From Darksidea phi (lineage: Eukaryota; Ascomycota; Dothideomycetes; Pleosporales; Lentitheciaceae): DNA of 64,000 bases. Within the stretch, counting starts at the first letter, position 1, and each line of letters opens with the position of its first letter. A program made the position numbers and the translations under genes. Below are positions 45,362 through 56,992 of the stretch, piece by piece. The notes below the pieces were generated by a model that was not told the DNA's origin, did no database searches, and saw nothing but the letters and a program-made list of their open reading frames with translations. Where the stretch lies: positions 124,001-188,000 of the forward strand of contig JASJFT010000056.1 of NCBI GenBank assembly GCA_030770425.1, given 5' to 3'.

Positions 45362-45503
45362 TACCGAGGAGATAATGTTTCGAACATCGAACAGTGAGGC
45401 GACGAGCAATGGCATGTGCTGCCGAACCGCGGAGCCTGCTTGGGGGATTGAGCCCGCTGGGATCATCATGGGGAGATAATAACATTTATTAGGGTACCTA
45501 ACC

Positions 45504-46619
45504 CTAACACAGCCTACCCGCATCCAACTTCGCAACCCTCCCCATAGCCCCGCTCGCCCAACAAACCCCTCCGCCATACCCACCTACACACTCAACAGCA
45601 TCAAATGTCCCATTATCGATCCCATACCACTTCTTCCCTCCGTCGACCGAAATATCACTCCCCGATGTCCCCACAGCAACTGCCACATATCTCCGTCCTG
45701 GTACCCAACTAACCCCACTTCTATAACCCCCCAGAAACCTCTCCGCCTTGATCCATGTCTTCCCCCCATTCCGCGTCCAAACCGCATTATCTGCATTGCC
45801 AGTCGGCTTTTGATAATCTCCACCGACTGCAACGCCATGCTGTGCGTCACGGAAACGCACAGAGAAGACGCCTGCTGCGGCTCCACCCGTGATTGACGAG
45901 TTGGACGCTTGCCAGTAATGACCATCTTTACTGCGAAAGATACGGCCGGGGTCCACACCACCAGACGCAATATACCACCGCCCCGCCTTCGCCCCAATAC
46001 ACGTCCCACTCGCTGCGAACGCGAATTCCCCCATGAGCGCTGGAGGCATTCCCTCCCCATCAACAACCTTCCAACTCTTTCCCGTGTCCCAGGACTCAAT
46101 CAATCGAAACTTCCCGTCGACAGGATCGCTCAGCGCTAATCCATGTTTCTCATTCCCTTCCTCCCCTTCGAAAGCCAAGCAGTCGTAGAAAGCAGCCAGT
46201 ACATCATTTACAAATGTTCTGTCCCAGGACTTTCCGCCATTCTGCGTGCGATAGATACGTGAAGCATTGCCCTCACCTATGGAGAGAACTGCAGCAGTTT
46301 CGGGGGAAAAAGCATGGATGTCGCGGAATTGGTAGTCTGAGCTGTTTTCGCCAGGGGAGAGGGTAGGCGAGACGTCCGTCCAATTCTCGCCGCCATCGAT
46401 GGTACGTAGCACGGTAGCATTGGTGCCTGAAATCCATACGATCTTGTTAGTCACGGGTGCCAGACCGCGAAACTGTTGCGTGGAGTTGGTTGGTGTGAGG
46501 GTCCAAGATAGTTGCGGAGGCCTTGGATTGGTTATAGCATCAGTGGCCGGAAGGGCCGTCGTAACGGAAAGGGGAGGTATTAATACCACGCAGAGCCATA
46601 ATCGATGGAGTCCCACCAT
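45504..46619 (-). CDS. secreted Asp-box beta-propeller protein (Ycf48/BNR-like)
   Basis: Single exon, 371 aa. A signal peptide covers about residues 1-22 (LWLCVVLIPPLSVTTALP). The rest is built of repeated blade units with Asp-box-like motifs: TIDGGENWTD, TQNGGKSWDR, SWDTGKSWKV, SKDGHYWQ, TRNGGKTWIK and SVDGGKKWYG. This is the pattern of Ycf48/photosystem-assembly-factor-like and BNR-repeat proteins, annotated in fungi as oxidoreductase-like or hypothetical. Several N-glycosylation sequons support secretion. It lacks the sialidase catalytic residues (no FRIP motif), so sugar hydrolysis is not supported. Its role is unknown; it is in tandem with, and downstream of, the Dsc E3 ligase gene. Confidence 0.82.
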   Translation of the reverse strand: MVGLHRLWLCVVLIPPLSVTTALPATDAITNPRPPQLSWTLTPTNSTQQFRGLAPVTNKIVWISGTNATVLRTIDGGENWTDVSPTLSPGENSSDYQFRDIHAFSPETAAVLSIGEGNASRIYRTQNGGKSWDRTFVNDVLAAFYDCLAFEGEEGNEKHGLALSDPVDGKFRLIESWDTGKSWKVVDGEGMPPALMGEFAFAASGTCIGAKAGRWYIASGGVDPGRIFRSKDGHYWQASNSSITGGAAAGVFSVRFRDAQHGVAVGGDYQKPTGNADNAVWTRNGGKTWIKAERFLGGYRSGVSWVPGRRYVAVAVGTSGSDISVDGGKKWYGIDNGTFDAVECVGGYGGGVCWASGAMGRVAKLDAGRLC

Positions 46620-46848
46620 GTTGAGATGCGGATAAAGAAGGTTTGAACTTTAGAAGTCCCAATTGAAGGTCCCAAGTTCCCTACCCGATCTCCGTGCCAG
46701 TGTATCTCCTTCCCTTTTAGGCAAGTCAGATCGCTTTCTTTATCCGGAAAACGGGAAGGGATGCACACAACACCAACCTGAAGGCAGCTCAGCAGCGTAT
46801 ATGCTCATGCTAGTATCACAGTCTTCAGGAGAAATTTTCTACAGTAAA

Positions 46849-49360
46849 CTACAGCGGCGGCAACACCTCTCTACAATTCGGACAAACAAGCCGATACCTC
46901 ATCCACCCTTCCAAACACCCGGTATGAAAAATATGCCGACAAGGCGTAACCATATATGCTCTTCTGGCCACCACCATGCCACCCATGCCCAAGCCCTGCC
47001 CTTCTTCCGCCCCACCAGCAGGAATAACAGGGACTTCAACGTCGGTGGCACAAATGCTGCAGTCAAAGACCTTCTTACCCTTGCCTTTACTTTCTCCAGG
47101 TTGGAGTTGTGGGGAAGAGGTAGAGGGAGAGTCGGGAATTTGTGAAGTCGAGGAGCCGATGGGCATCGTAGCGCCTTCTTCGTCTTCGCGGAGTATGGGG
47201 TGGTAATCATATGCTGGAGGGGCCCAGCCCTCACGGATGAAGAATCGTGAACCGAGTACTTCCTGGCTTGCGAGCGCAACGATCTGCACCCATACCCAAC
47301 CCACAAGCACCGCCAACACTCTCCAATCCGTCCTACTAAATAGCACATTATCCCCCATCGCATAGAAATACGCCACTGGCAACAACCTCACCACGCTCTG
47401 TCCCGCCACGAAATCCCATCTCAGTGCTTTCCTGCAATTTCGCATAATATTGCGGTAGATCTGCGGGATCCAGAAAGACAGGTAGACGAAGCAAAGTGTG
47501 TTGAAGTAGAAGGCGCGGGCGGTGCTGCGCACGGTGGTGAATTGGAGGGTGATGAAGAAGAGGATTATGAGGAGGATGCAGTAGCGGCTGTAGAGGGCAC
47601 CGAGTTCGGCGCGGGCCGGAGTTGACCCTTGGGTTGTTGTGGTGGCGGCAGGTGTGGTATCTTCAGTAAGTCCGTCTTGGTCGGAGGGTACGATAATGGG
47701 AAGCGATGGGTTGGGTCTGCGTGCTGTTGCTGGGAGGGGTAGCGTATCGCTAGAAGAAGGGGGAGGAGGAGGCGGCGGTGTACGCGTCTGTAGAATCGGA
47801 GTAGCGGGGGGCTGGGGACTGGGTGGTGTTGGTGGAGGTGCTTGTTGTCGATCTTGACGCATTTGCTCCGTTACTTGAACGGTCCAGATATCCATCAAGA
47901 ACCGGAGTTCTAGGACGACTGAGAACAGTGCCAGAAATGCGATGGCATATAGCGCCAGTTGCGATGTGCCGAGGAATAGATGCATGAAGACTAGAGCAAG
48001 GAACGCAAAACCGTCACCCAAGGCCATCATGGCGATTGTGTAGAAGCTAATGCGGTTGCGGGTCGAGGGTGTCGCCGCTTCTTTGGCCTGCTTGATGAGA
48101 AACATCAATTGGAAGGCCAGAGTGACTGCGAAAGCGATGATACCATGCCTGGCTCGGTCGTTGAACTCCTCGGTCTTCGATCCCGTAAGATGCGTAGCTT
48201 CTGAGGGCGAGAAATCCGGCGGACCTTTCGATTCGATAACAAAGCCGCAGTCAGGAGAAAAGCCAACCATGGACATAGAGAGGGGTGAGCGGCGCGGTAA
48301 CGGCGCCCCAGTGGGATATCGAAGCTCATGTTCAAGCCAGTCCATATCAACCTGGCTTTGTAGCGGTTGCTGATCAGGCTTGAGCTGGAACTGCAACGGA
48401 TGCTCTTGGAGGAATAGTACAAACTCGCAGTGCGGTGCGCCCATCAAGGCGTCATTTGCTCCCTCCACGGCCGAACTCCACGGATTCCATACGGGGTACA
48501 TGCGGTTCACCTGCCGTTCTACTGTTTCGTAGATTGTCCGGTTCAGCAGTTCCTGCGCAGTCGAGTAGAGATGCGACGAAAGTTGTAAATGAGGTAGGGC
48601 GAAGATGCCGGCATACCTGCAGTCATTAACTTTCCGCACCTATCTGTAGGACTCCGACAACTCACCTCTCACTCGTCGTCGTCAACACAGCCCCTCCAGA
48701 GGCAGGATAATGTACGCCATTAACCACAAACTCCCACCAATTATGGCCCCAACTCTTATCATCTCCAATAACCACCCTCGCACTAAGCTCGCTCACACTC
48801 CCGTTTCCACCCGTCCGCATCCTGCCCTCCAACTCCGTAAAATGCACTCTTATCGGCCCCTCGGTCCCAGTAACATTCCTATCGAACTCGGCAAGCGGAA
48901 ACGGATTCTCGGGCAGGACGGCGGAGATATTCATATCGACCGGGTGTCGTATGCGCGACAGGTGAGAGCGCACCCACTCTCCTTGCACGTATCCAGTAAG
49001 GTTTCTGTATACGGGCAGCTTGTATACATCTCTGTTCGACCCATCCAGTATCCCATCCGCCCTCTCCCCAAGCGCCCCTCTCACCTTCTCCACAGCCCTC
49101 TTCGTCACCTCCCCCAAAACCTCCCAACTAAACCCATCTTCATCCCTTAGCCCCGTAACGTTGAGCCACTTATCTTTCTGCGCATCAAAGTCCCCCCACT
49201 TCGTCCGATTCAGTGTCTCAAGGTGCGCCCATTCGCGCTCGATGACCTCGTCGTATCGCGATCGCGTGTTGTAGCCCGTGTTCTGCGGTTCAGGCGAGTT
49301 GATGAGGAGAAAAAGGATTATGAAAAAGAGGAACTGGCGTGGGTCCCGGCGGACTTCCAT
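46849..49360 (-). CDS. dscA: Dsc E3 ubiquitin ligase subunit A (Tul1-like RING protein)
   Basis: RING E3 of the Golgi/endosome Dsc complex, which in fungi activates SREBP and degrades membrane proteins. Exons 49360-48666 and 48616-46849 give 820 aa. I chose the ATG giving MEVRRDPRQFLFFIILFLLI because it puts the signal anchor first; an ATG 45 codons upstream is also in frame. A lumenal domain of ~300 residues with glycosylation sites follows (GHNWWEFVVNGVHYP, GAPHCEFVLFLQ). Six or so membrane helices come next, interrupted by a Pro-rich cytosolic loop (PPPTPPSPQPPATP). The C-terminal RING-H2 domain has CSICATDV then CRHIFHTGCLEGWM then CPNCREVLPP. The architecture matches Tul1/Dsc1 closely. 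Confidence 0.94.
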
Positions 49361-49743
49361 CAAGGTGGTAGTGAGGTTGTGTGAGCCATCGAGGGGCGTC
49401 GTGGTGTTTGAAGGTTTCTGGGCTAGGCTGCGGATGACGTTCGGAGGTCCGCAGCCGGCAAGGGTCCATCCACGGTGCCTCTCATGTCTTGGCATATTGG
49501 TGCACATGAGCAAGCGAAATCTCGAATGAGTGTTATGGTCTCGTAGTTATTGGCATGTCTACATAAAGGAGCAAGAGGGGTATTGAATTAAGTGTATATA
49601 CATTGAGCAAGAGTTCCTTTTGATTGCGTTCGTAAGATCCCAATCTTCTCCCAAACGCCTGTTCCAATGACCAGTTGTTACGACGCGACAGACCTACCAC
49701 AACACCTACATAACGCGAACACGACATGAAGACAGCCTGAGCT
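49361..49743. other. intergenic between dscA and FZO1
   Basis: Upstream flank of dscA and 3' flank of FZO1, both on the minus strand. The dscA frame stays open into this stretch, so part could be coding if the earlier ATG near 49495 is used. Confidence 0.45.
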
Positions 49744-52507
49744 TTAGTTGCTGATGCTAACGGCTGCGGGTGGCGCAGCTTCTAGGTCGATCCTTTGTAC
49801 CATCTGTCGCAGCTCGCCGCTCTGGCGGAAGAGGTAGGCGAAATATTTCTTAGCGTCAGAAGCCTCTGCCCTGATCTTGCTGGTTTCTTCTTTCTTCAGT
49901 TGGAGCTTCTCGACGTTTCGCTGGAGACCAATGCGCACATCGTTTGCAGGACCTTTGAGGGCACGGCGAACTTCAGAGCTGATGCGTAAGGCATTCGAAT
50001 GGGTGTAGTCGATGGCAGCTAACTGTGTTGACAGCTTTGCGCTAAGTCGATGGGGTAACGACTTAGGGACGGATGTGAGAATATATGATACACCGATGGC
50101 AACTGTGCAATGTCGTCAGTATACTATAACCCATCCAGAACGCGAAGAGGAACATACCACCCGCAATGAGACCAGGAATGATCAGTCTCCTGAGGTTGCC
50201 CGAGCCCACGACCTTCGCAGCGCCTAGGGCGCTGTCCAACCATCCAACGCCGCCAACCAAACGGCCACCTACAACACCGGCAACAGTAACTGCCATGCCT
50301 GTACCAGCAACCTTCTCTTGCCGTTCCCACAGGCTGGCAACATCAAAAAAGTCCCACAGTTCAATATCGATGTCGACTTGCCGGGCAAGGGCGTGTACTG
50401 ACTTCCTAAACATCCTTTCCGGGCGGAACATGACATCAGCGTGAAGACTGTTGCCCAGATGTAAAATACCAAGGTTCTTGATGCCGTTGTAGCCCTGAAC
50501 GGCCTCTCCTCGCGCGTGTTCTTCGCACGTACGGACAGTCTCGGTAATTTCATGGAGCATGGAGTCTCGTATATCCTCCGCGTATTGGTAAGCGGAGAAG
50601 AGGCCAGGATACTCAATTCCAAGGTCTTGCTGCCCGACCTTCATAATGCAGTTGTTGAGCGTATCGCGGGTATGACCATAGACATCCGAGGTAGTATCCT
50701 CAACTACTCTATCCACAGACTCTCCCGCCTCGGTCTTTGCCTTCTTAGACTCTTCATACTCCGGCTCGAGCGCATCCAACTCCTTCTTGACTCGTTCCAA
50801 TTCTGACTGTGCAACATCTCGGTTGACTGTGGAAAGGCTGTGGATGTCTCCCAAGACGTTGAGTAGGTACGTCTGTGCGGGTGCCAACTTGGATCTCGCT
50901 CGCTTTTCCAACACAAAGCGGCGTAGTGATGTCTCCAAATCGTCAAAGTCACGAACTTTCTCCGCCTCCTTGCCTTTTCCTTTATCGGAAGGATCATCGT
51001 CTCCACCATCACCCGGAGGAGATCCGTTCCGACTCGCAGTATTCATTGGGATGGCATTACTCGACACAAAATGGACTAACTCACTTGACTCCTTGAACGT
51101 GGCTGGGCTCAGTCCGTGCACTTGCTTAAGAATCATCTCCTTGCATCTTTGTTGGTCCCGAATCGTGTCGAAGCCGTTGACTACCATGAAGATGTACGCC
51201 TTTTCTCGGGCCGCGCTAAAGATGAAGTTCTTTGCTGATTCCGTGAAATGATTGGCTGCGGAAACGACAAACACCACGACGTCAATCTCTTCCTGTCGGG
51301 CAAAAACGGCAGTAGTTTTGAGCGAGTCCGAATTCAAGCCAGGCGCATCGATCAAGGCAATGTCCACCACGCCGTTGTTGAGCAACGACTCGTCCACTGA
51401 TCGAACATCTTTAATGTAGACCTTGCACTGCTCAAAACGCTCATTGTCGATGACGATCTTCTCCAAGTCGCCCAGATCAAAAACTGTATATGTGCTCTCA
51501 TCATGACGGTTGTATACAGATCCAATGGGTATAGCGTGAACTTCTTCGACCCCGCCGTTCTCCTGGAAGTCAAGGACCTCGCAGAAGATGCTCGTGCAGG
51601 GCTGTTGGTCTTCTGGGAGAACCTTTCGTCGGAGAAGGGCATTGCAAAAGGTGGATTTGCCTGCATTTAGATCACCAGTCACAAGAACCTTGCTCGAAGT
51701 GTCCTCGATCCTCTCTTTGATGGAGTACAGATGGCGAATGCTCTGCTGGATTTGACCATCGAGAAGTGAGGCAATTGATCCTTTCTCGAGCGAATGTACT
51801 AAGTCCGTCTGTGTGCGCCCACCCATACGTAGTTCCAGCTTCAAGACGGAAAAGTCGTGGGAAAGTTGCGGTGTGACCAAGCGAGGCTCTTGTTTCTGTT
51901 CCCGCATAGCCGTAGAACTCGACTCTCCCGCATCAACATCCGCCCCAATCGATGTACCTGCTCGCCGCGGGGGTCGTGGTCGGTCAGGCGATCGAATCAG
52001 CGGCTCAAAGTCGCTCAGCGCGGATTGGGTATGCTGCAGGCCGGGGCGGGAGTCGGTGCGGGCGTGTTTGGGCTCGGCGGGCACAGAGGGATAATGCGCG
52101 GGCCATTTCAAGTTGTACTCTTGGAAGCTTTTCAAGGCATCGATGGTGCCATGGATGGACCGGGCCAGAGCATTCTTGTTCTGATTGTATCGCAGCTGCA
52201 GCACATGGCTCCGTTGCCTGTCGTGCTCGGCGGACCCTGCGCCTGGGAGAATGGAGGTGGGGGAGGCGGAAGGCCTATCCTCGCCGATAGACGAGTGCCA
52301 GCTGTGACCGGTTGTGTCTCCATCGACCAAACTGCCTCCATATCCAGAGTCTTGATCCAGCATAGATATCAGGCGGGCCGCAGCCTCTGGTGTCGACCCC
52401 GACCCAACCGTCATGTATCCGGGGCGGGCATGCAGACTGTCATCGGTGCGGCTTGAGGAAGACTCCCCAGGGGTTGAGGGGCTATCGGCGCGTTGTTCAG
52501 GATTCAT
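49744..52507 (-). CDS. FZO1: mitofusin, mitochondrial outer-membrane fusion GTPase
   Basis: Fuses mitochondrial outer membranes. Exons 52507-50158 and 50102-49744 give 902 aa. The start is the first ATG of the frame (MNPEQRADSP); upstream codons are non-ATG. A Ser/Pro-rich leader precedes the GTPase domain: G1 at about residues 278-286 (GDLNAGKST), G3 in DAPGLNSDSLK and the G4 equivalent VVNGFD. A coiled coil lies near ERVKKELDALEPEYEESKK. The paired membrane segments near the C-terminus include VAGVVGGRLVGGVGW and the spliced LIAG-VAIGVSYILTSVP. The C-terminal exon supplies a second coiled coil (LQRNVEKLQLKKEETSKIR) and ends VSIS N. Splicing at 50157-50103 is supported by GTATGT and CTGAC..CACAG. 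The gene diverges from VPS2. Confidence 0.95.
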
Positions 52508-52970
52508 TGAGGCGTTTAGGTGTGAAGCGAGGGTCAAAGAGGTAGCATGTCGCGGTGCGCGGGGGTCGGTGTCGGGTGTGAAAGTTTTCGCGGAGGGTGA
52601 GGGAAGAATGTCGTAACGTGATGCAAAGATGCGAGAGGTTGAACGGGGTGGCGAGCGCCAAGCGCAGGGATGTTTGCTCACCGCAAGACAAAGCTGCCGT
52701 GCCCCGGCGAATTACAGCATCTCCACAGACTAATGTGTGCATGAGTGGATTGTCTATGCTTGGTGTTAAAGTAACAGAGCACGCTTAGCATGTCAAAGGG
52801 CTAATGTTACGCTCGGGTTAAGCATTGGTGCGACCAAAGCTGCCTATTACTGTGTACGACCCGCCGCCGACGACCGACATCATCTCTAGGCGAACCCACC
52901 AGCAGCACTGCAAGACAGCTCCTAGAGTGTGCACGTACATATACGAGGCGAACCGAATCACTCCACCGCC
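52508..52970. promoter_or_regulatory. shared divergent promoter region of FZO1 and VPS2
   Basis: 463 bp between the two start codons must serve both genes. No specific factor site or TATA box was identified. Confidence 0.45.
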
Positions 52971-53886
52971 ATGAATGTGCGTACTATTCTCCAAACCCAA
53001 CGCTCCGCGTCTAACTTCAGTAGATCGTGGAATGGGCCTTTGGCAAGCGCATGACGCCCGCCGAGCGGCTGCGCAAGCACCAGCGCGCCCTTGAGAAGAC
53101 GCAGCGAGAGCTCGACCGAGAACGTGTGAAACTGGAAAATCAGGAAAAGAAGCTCGTACAGGACATCAAGAAGAGCGCGAAAAATGGACAAATGGGGCCG
53201 CTGCGGATACAGGCAAAGGATCTTGTGCGGACAAGGAGGTGCGCATGCTCGCAGCATACACCAGGGCATGAAACTGATGCGTGCTGTGAAGGTATATCCA
53301 GAAGTTCTACCAGATGCGGACCCAACTGCAGGCTATCTCTTTGAGAATACAGGTTAGTGGGGTTGTAGCATGGAATCAGTATTCGAGTTAATGCTGGACA
53401 GACCGTTCGCAGTAACGAGCAGATGATGCAGTCAATGAAGGGAGCAACAAGTAAGGACAACTGTCATAAAACTGGAACACGACTAACCCCCAGTAGCACT
53501 GCTGGGAAGTATGAACCGGCAGATGAATCTCCCCGCCCTACAACGCATCGCCATGGAATTCGAGAAAGAGAATGACATCATGGACCAGCGGCAAGAGATG
53601 ATGGACGATGCTATTGACGATGTCACGGGACTCGAAGACGAGGAAGAGGGCGAAGAAGTCGTTCAACAAGTGCTGGATGAGATAGGCATTGATCTTGGCC
53701 AAGCGGTAAGTACATATATTCCTGGCGAAACTCTCATCAATCTAACGATACCTCTAGCTCGGAGAAACACCTTCCGGCCTCCAGAAGTCTGCCGTTGCGG
53801 AAGGCAGGGTTGCTCAAGCAATTGGTGGAGGAGATACAGGAGCCGACGACGACTTACAAGCACGCCTAGACAGCTTGCGCAGGTGA
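52971..53886 (+). CDS. VPS2: ESCRT-III subunit Vps2 (Did4/CHMP2)
   Basis: Polymerises on endosome membranes for cargo sorting, nuclear-envelope repair and membrane scission. Six coding exons: 52971-52976, 53024-53238, 53292-53352, 53402-53450, 53497-53705 and 53758-53886 (222 aa). The first coding exon holds only Met-Asn, joining to IVEWAFGKRMTPAERLRKHQ, the near-invariant Vps2 N-terminus. Basic helix 1 is followed by the stretches DLVRTRR-YIQKFYQMRTQLQ and MNRQMNLPALQRIAMEFEKE, then the acidic DIMDQRQEMMDDAIDDV. The C-terminal MIM1 motif, which binds the Vps4 MIT domain, is DDDLQARLDSLRR at the very end. All introns are 46-56 bp. Confidence 0.95.
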
Positions 53887-54378
53887 AGTTATCCGCGGGT
53901 TCATGCTAAGACGGTGATGGCGTTACGGGGTTGGTAGATCATCGGACTTTCGGGGGCATATTCTGAGATGCGGTCATATATCATGTGGACCACTGCGTTG
54001 GTCAATCATCTTTCTAAGCCTTAAGTGTCTTAATGCATATTCTGCTTCCATTCATTCATCAGGGGTGAGAACGAACCCCACACTTTACGCAACTCAACAA
54101 TACCAAGGAAGTGGCTCAACTCGGGACGTTGTATTTGGCAAGATAGCCTCACTTCCCGAGACTTCAGGTATTAGCACCCCTTCAGATGAGATTTCCAACT
54201 TTTGTACCCCCGAATTTAGTTGCACATGGTTCTCCTAAGAACTATAGTAAACGACTCGTTTTGGGCAGCTTTCGTCTTCTCTTTGTCCTTGCTGTGCAGC
54301 AGCTCAACCAAGCGTACCACCAACCATCACCCTTGCGGCCGTTATCCACGACACGCGATTTTGCGGAGCTTCACATTG
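53887..54378. other. 3' flank of VPS2 and edge of the NACHT pseudogene
   Basis: Nothing coding could be supported. The left end of the pseudogene (its C-terminal side) may extend into this stretch in degraded form. Confidence 0.4.
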
Positions 54379-55798
54379 TCAAAAGGCCCTAAAGTCCGCG
54401 GTTATAGCGGTGTTATCATGTGTACCGGCAGCAAGGAGCGGTTCCAGAACTTCGATCCAAGAGCCACTCTCCGATTTTGTCGCTTTGCAGATGGTTTTAA
54501 CAACGCCAGACCATACGTACCTCTTCGACGTGGGACATGTTGGTACGGCGATGCTCCATGATCCAGCAAGAGTTTTAGCATTCCTAGATTGACTCGCCGC
54601 CCTTTCATGGCCAAGAAAAAACACTAGTTCAGGCTCCTTACAAAAGGGCTTTCCCATGTATCGATGAAAGCCGATCTGGATTACTGTCTGAAAAACGCTT
54701 GTACCAGGTGGCGCGTAAAGAAAGCGAGTCATTATTGGTAGGAAGGTCGAAGGAGACGCCTGCGGCCATTTCCACCGCACACCCTCGCCAGGGCCATCTA
54801 ACCAAATTAACTTTAGACTCCTGTGATGTTTCAGTACGCGCTCGACTTCATCGATTTTGGCTAGGTCGAACGGAACCCCGGGGTCTTTCAATTGACGAGG
54901 CATAGAATAAAAATTCGTTCATCATCGGCACCTTCATTCCATTATAGCCGACGTAATGTTGGTGGAACGGCAACACTTTCATTTGTTGAGCAGAGCATCG
55001 CAGTAGCAAGCTCGTGAGCCGAATGGTGTACCAAGCTGTGATGAAATAGCTTCTGAATATGTGGAGTCAGAACAAAGTCTCCTACCGTCCTGTGCAGAAA
55101 GATAACTCGGAGATCAACAAAATTGTTTTGACCAGACGATGTGACTTCGAGCAAATCACAGCACCCTCCCTTCACTCCTGTGCGGATCTTTGCACATATC
55201 TCTTCTAGCGCTCGTCTGCCCCTCGGGGGTATTGGGATTTCGATAGCATGTCGGGTTTGGTGTTTGTCGAGAAATGCGAGCATCATCAGCGAGAGGGGCT
55301 GGTCCACCTCGAGTACCGTCGCGCGTCAAGTCCTCCGAATACAGCTACCTAGAGCTATTATCTTCCGGTGCTCTCTCGAAGGCGTTCCATGGTCGGCTGG
55401 ACACGCAGACCTTGACGTCTGAAGAGGTGACGGAGTTTTGTAAGACTCGTACTATTTCGTTATAGTCGCCATCGTATTCACCGAGACCATCGATGAAGAA
55501 ACAAAACCGTACCGGAATCTGCTTCTGCTTTTTAAAGCGATCGAAAGCTTCCATAAGTTCCCTGTGAGTCTAAGGTGCAAGGTCTAACGTCTGACTCTTA
55601 GCTTTTTCCCAGCGCCAAGGTGCTCCAGTCGGTATGAGTATAGGGCTCCGCGTGAAGATAGTAATAAGTAACGACGATAGAAGCCTTTCCTGAGACTTCC
55701 GCATCTGCCCTAGAAGTAGAATGATGTCATTCGGATGTTTCGGATAGCACTAACTGGACAACGTTTGCGGCCAGGCCTAGGGCTGCTAAAGACTCCAT
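54379..55798 (-). pseudogene. NACHT (fungal NLR/STAND-type) pseudogene with internal deletion
   Basis: Reads right to left. It starts at ATG 55798 with MESLAALGLAANVVQLVLS, the typical N-terminus of fungal NACHT proteins. Within ~20 codons it jumps to QMRKSQERLLSSLL, then SPILIPTGAPWRWEKAKS, sequences that normally follow the P-loop, so the Walker A region is missing. Next come CFFIDGLGEYDGDYNEIVRV, the Walker B block with its second Asp replaced by Gly, and VKVCVSSRPWNAFERA. The DUF7791-like part follows (LLEVTSSGQNNFVDLRVIFL, then HRTVGDFVLTPHIQKLF). LLDHGASPYQHVP resembles the final segment. Frames change several times and stops interrupt. Such proteins are candidate immune or allorecognition receptors; this copy cannot be functional. 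Confidence 0.85.
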
Positions 55799-56992
55799 TG
55801 CCTGTTGATCCCAGCCGGAAAGCGCATAGATGAATCAAGAACGCAGAGATGCAGCAGTCACATTTTATAAAAAGTTGTTATTACCGAAAGATCCAACAGT
55901 GTCAATTTCTTAAGTAGGAGGCATGCCGACCAGGCTGAAGGCGCGTTGTAATGGATACGAGGCTGAATGGCAGGTCTATGGTGGATGCGACGGCCAGTGG
56001 AGAGGGCATCAGATAGGTTCTGTTCGCACCTCTCCACCATGCCTTACTGCAGGTTTCACGGCGTATTACTGCGATAAAGATCAGACGTCAAACACCCTGC
56101 TTGGCTTCTGCGTCGGATACGCTTCGAGTCTCACAGCTGTAGATCAATCGCCCGGATCCAGAATAGCACAGAAGCCTTGCCTGGGGCATCTAAAACCTCA
56201 CTCGGGCGTTCTGCCTTTGGGATATTGTATACTTTGTATACCTTGGGGAAACAAGTTCACCGGACCGGGCTTCCACGTTGAAGGGGAGCCACAGCTAAGC
56301 CACGGAAAGCAAGGCGTCACAGTAGGCCGGTGGGGAACTGGTCAACTGTGCTTGTCCTCCGCCTTCCTGCAGTGTTAAGTACATATCCCCGCATATTAAC
56401 GCATTTCGAGTGCTGGACAAGAGGCACCTTCGCACTCCTCTGTGCACGCATCGCGATACTCCTCGCCCTACCTCCTATTCTCGCCTCCCGCATCCGCACC
56501 CCCCTCCGTCCGCACTTCACCCAGTCCGGTCACGCCGACGCGCAGACATCCGACGTCATTCGCTAGCCCCAGCGCCTAAGCTATCAGCCTCTTTCACCAC
56601 GTCGACTGCGCCAACATCTACCCTCTATTCTGCCCGACGGTCCCGACGCGCTCCTCTGCAGCTCTCGATCAATCTTCACGCCACCGGTACGTTTGCTCGC
56701 GTAGCGCACCGTTTCCGCGAGCGCGCATCGTATTTGCCCCGCCCAAACTGGCGTGCTGCCATACCCCTCTTTGATTTGCCTCTTGACGTCGCTCCGGGGA
56801 CACCTGCTAACGCTCGAACCGGGTATAGAACATTGACATCGCTACTCGACGCGACTATTACCTTCCTCGTATTTCCAGCTGCAGACGTATCCCTAGACCT
56901 ACCCCGCATACGGAGAGCGTCCCCACAAAGCCATCAATCTGGCAGGAAACAAGCGACGGAGTTTCTCCAGCCAAGGAGGCCTGTTGAACAGG
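55799..56992. other. intergenic gap upstream of PTC1
   Basis: The right part is C-rich and serves as promoter and leader of the phosphatase gene. Frames open on both strands here show no motif. No repeat seen. Confidence 0.45.

Noticed and set aside
44875..45508. Interstitial telomere repeats (AAACCCTAACCCTGG at 44875 and TTAGGG/CCCTAA at 45489-45508)
   Set aside because: Fewer than three units at each site, which chance explains; surrounding genes are ordinary housekeeping genes, not a chromosome end.
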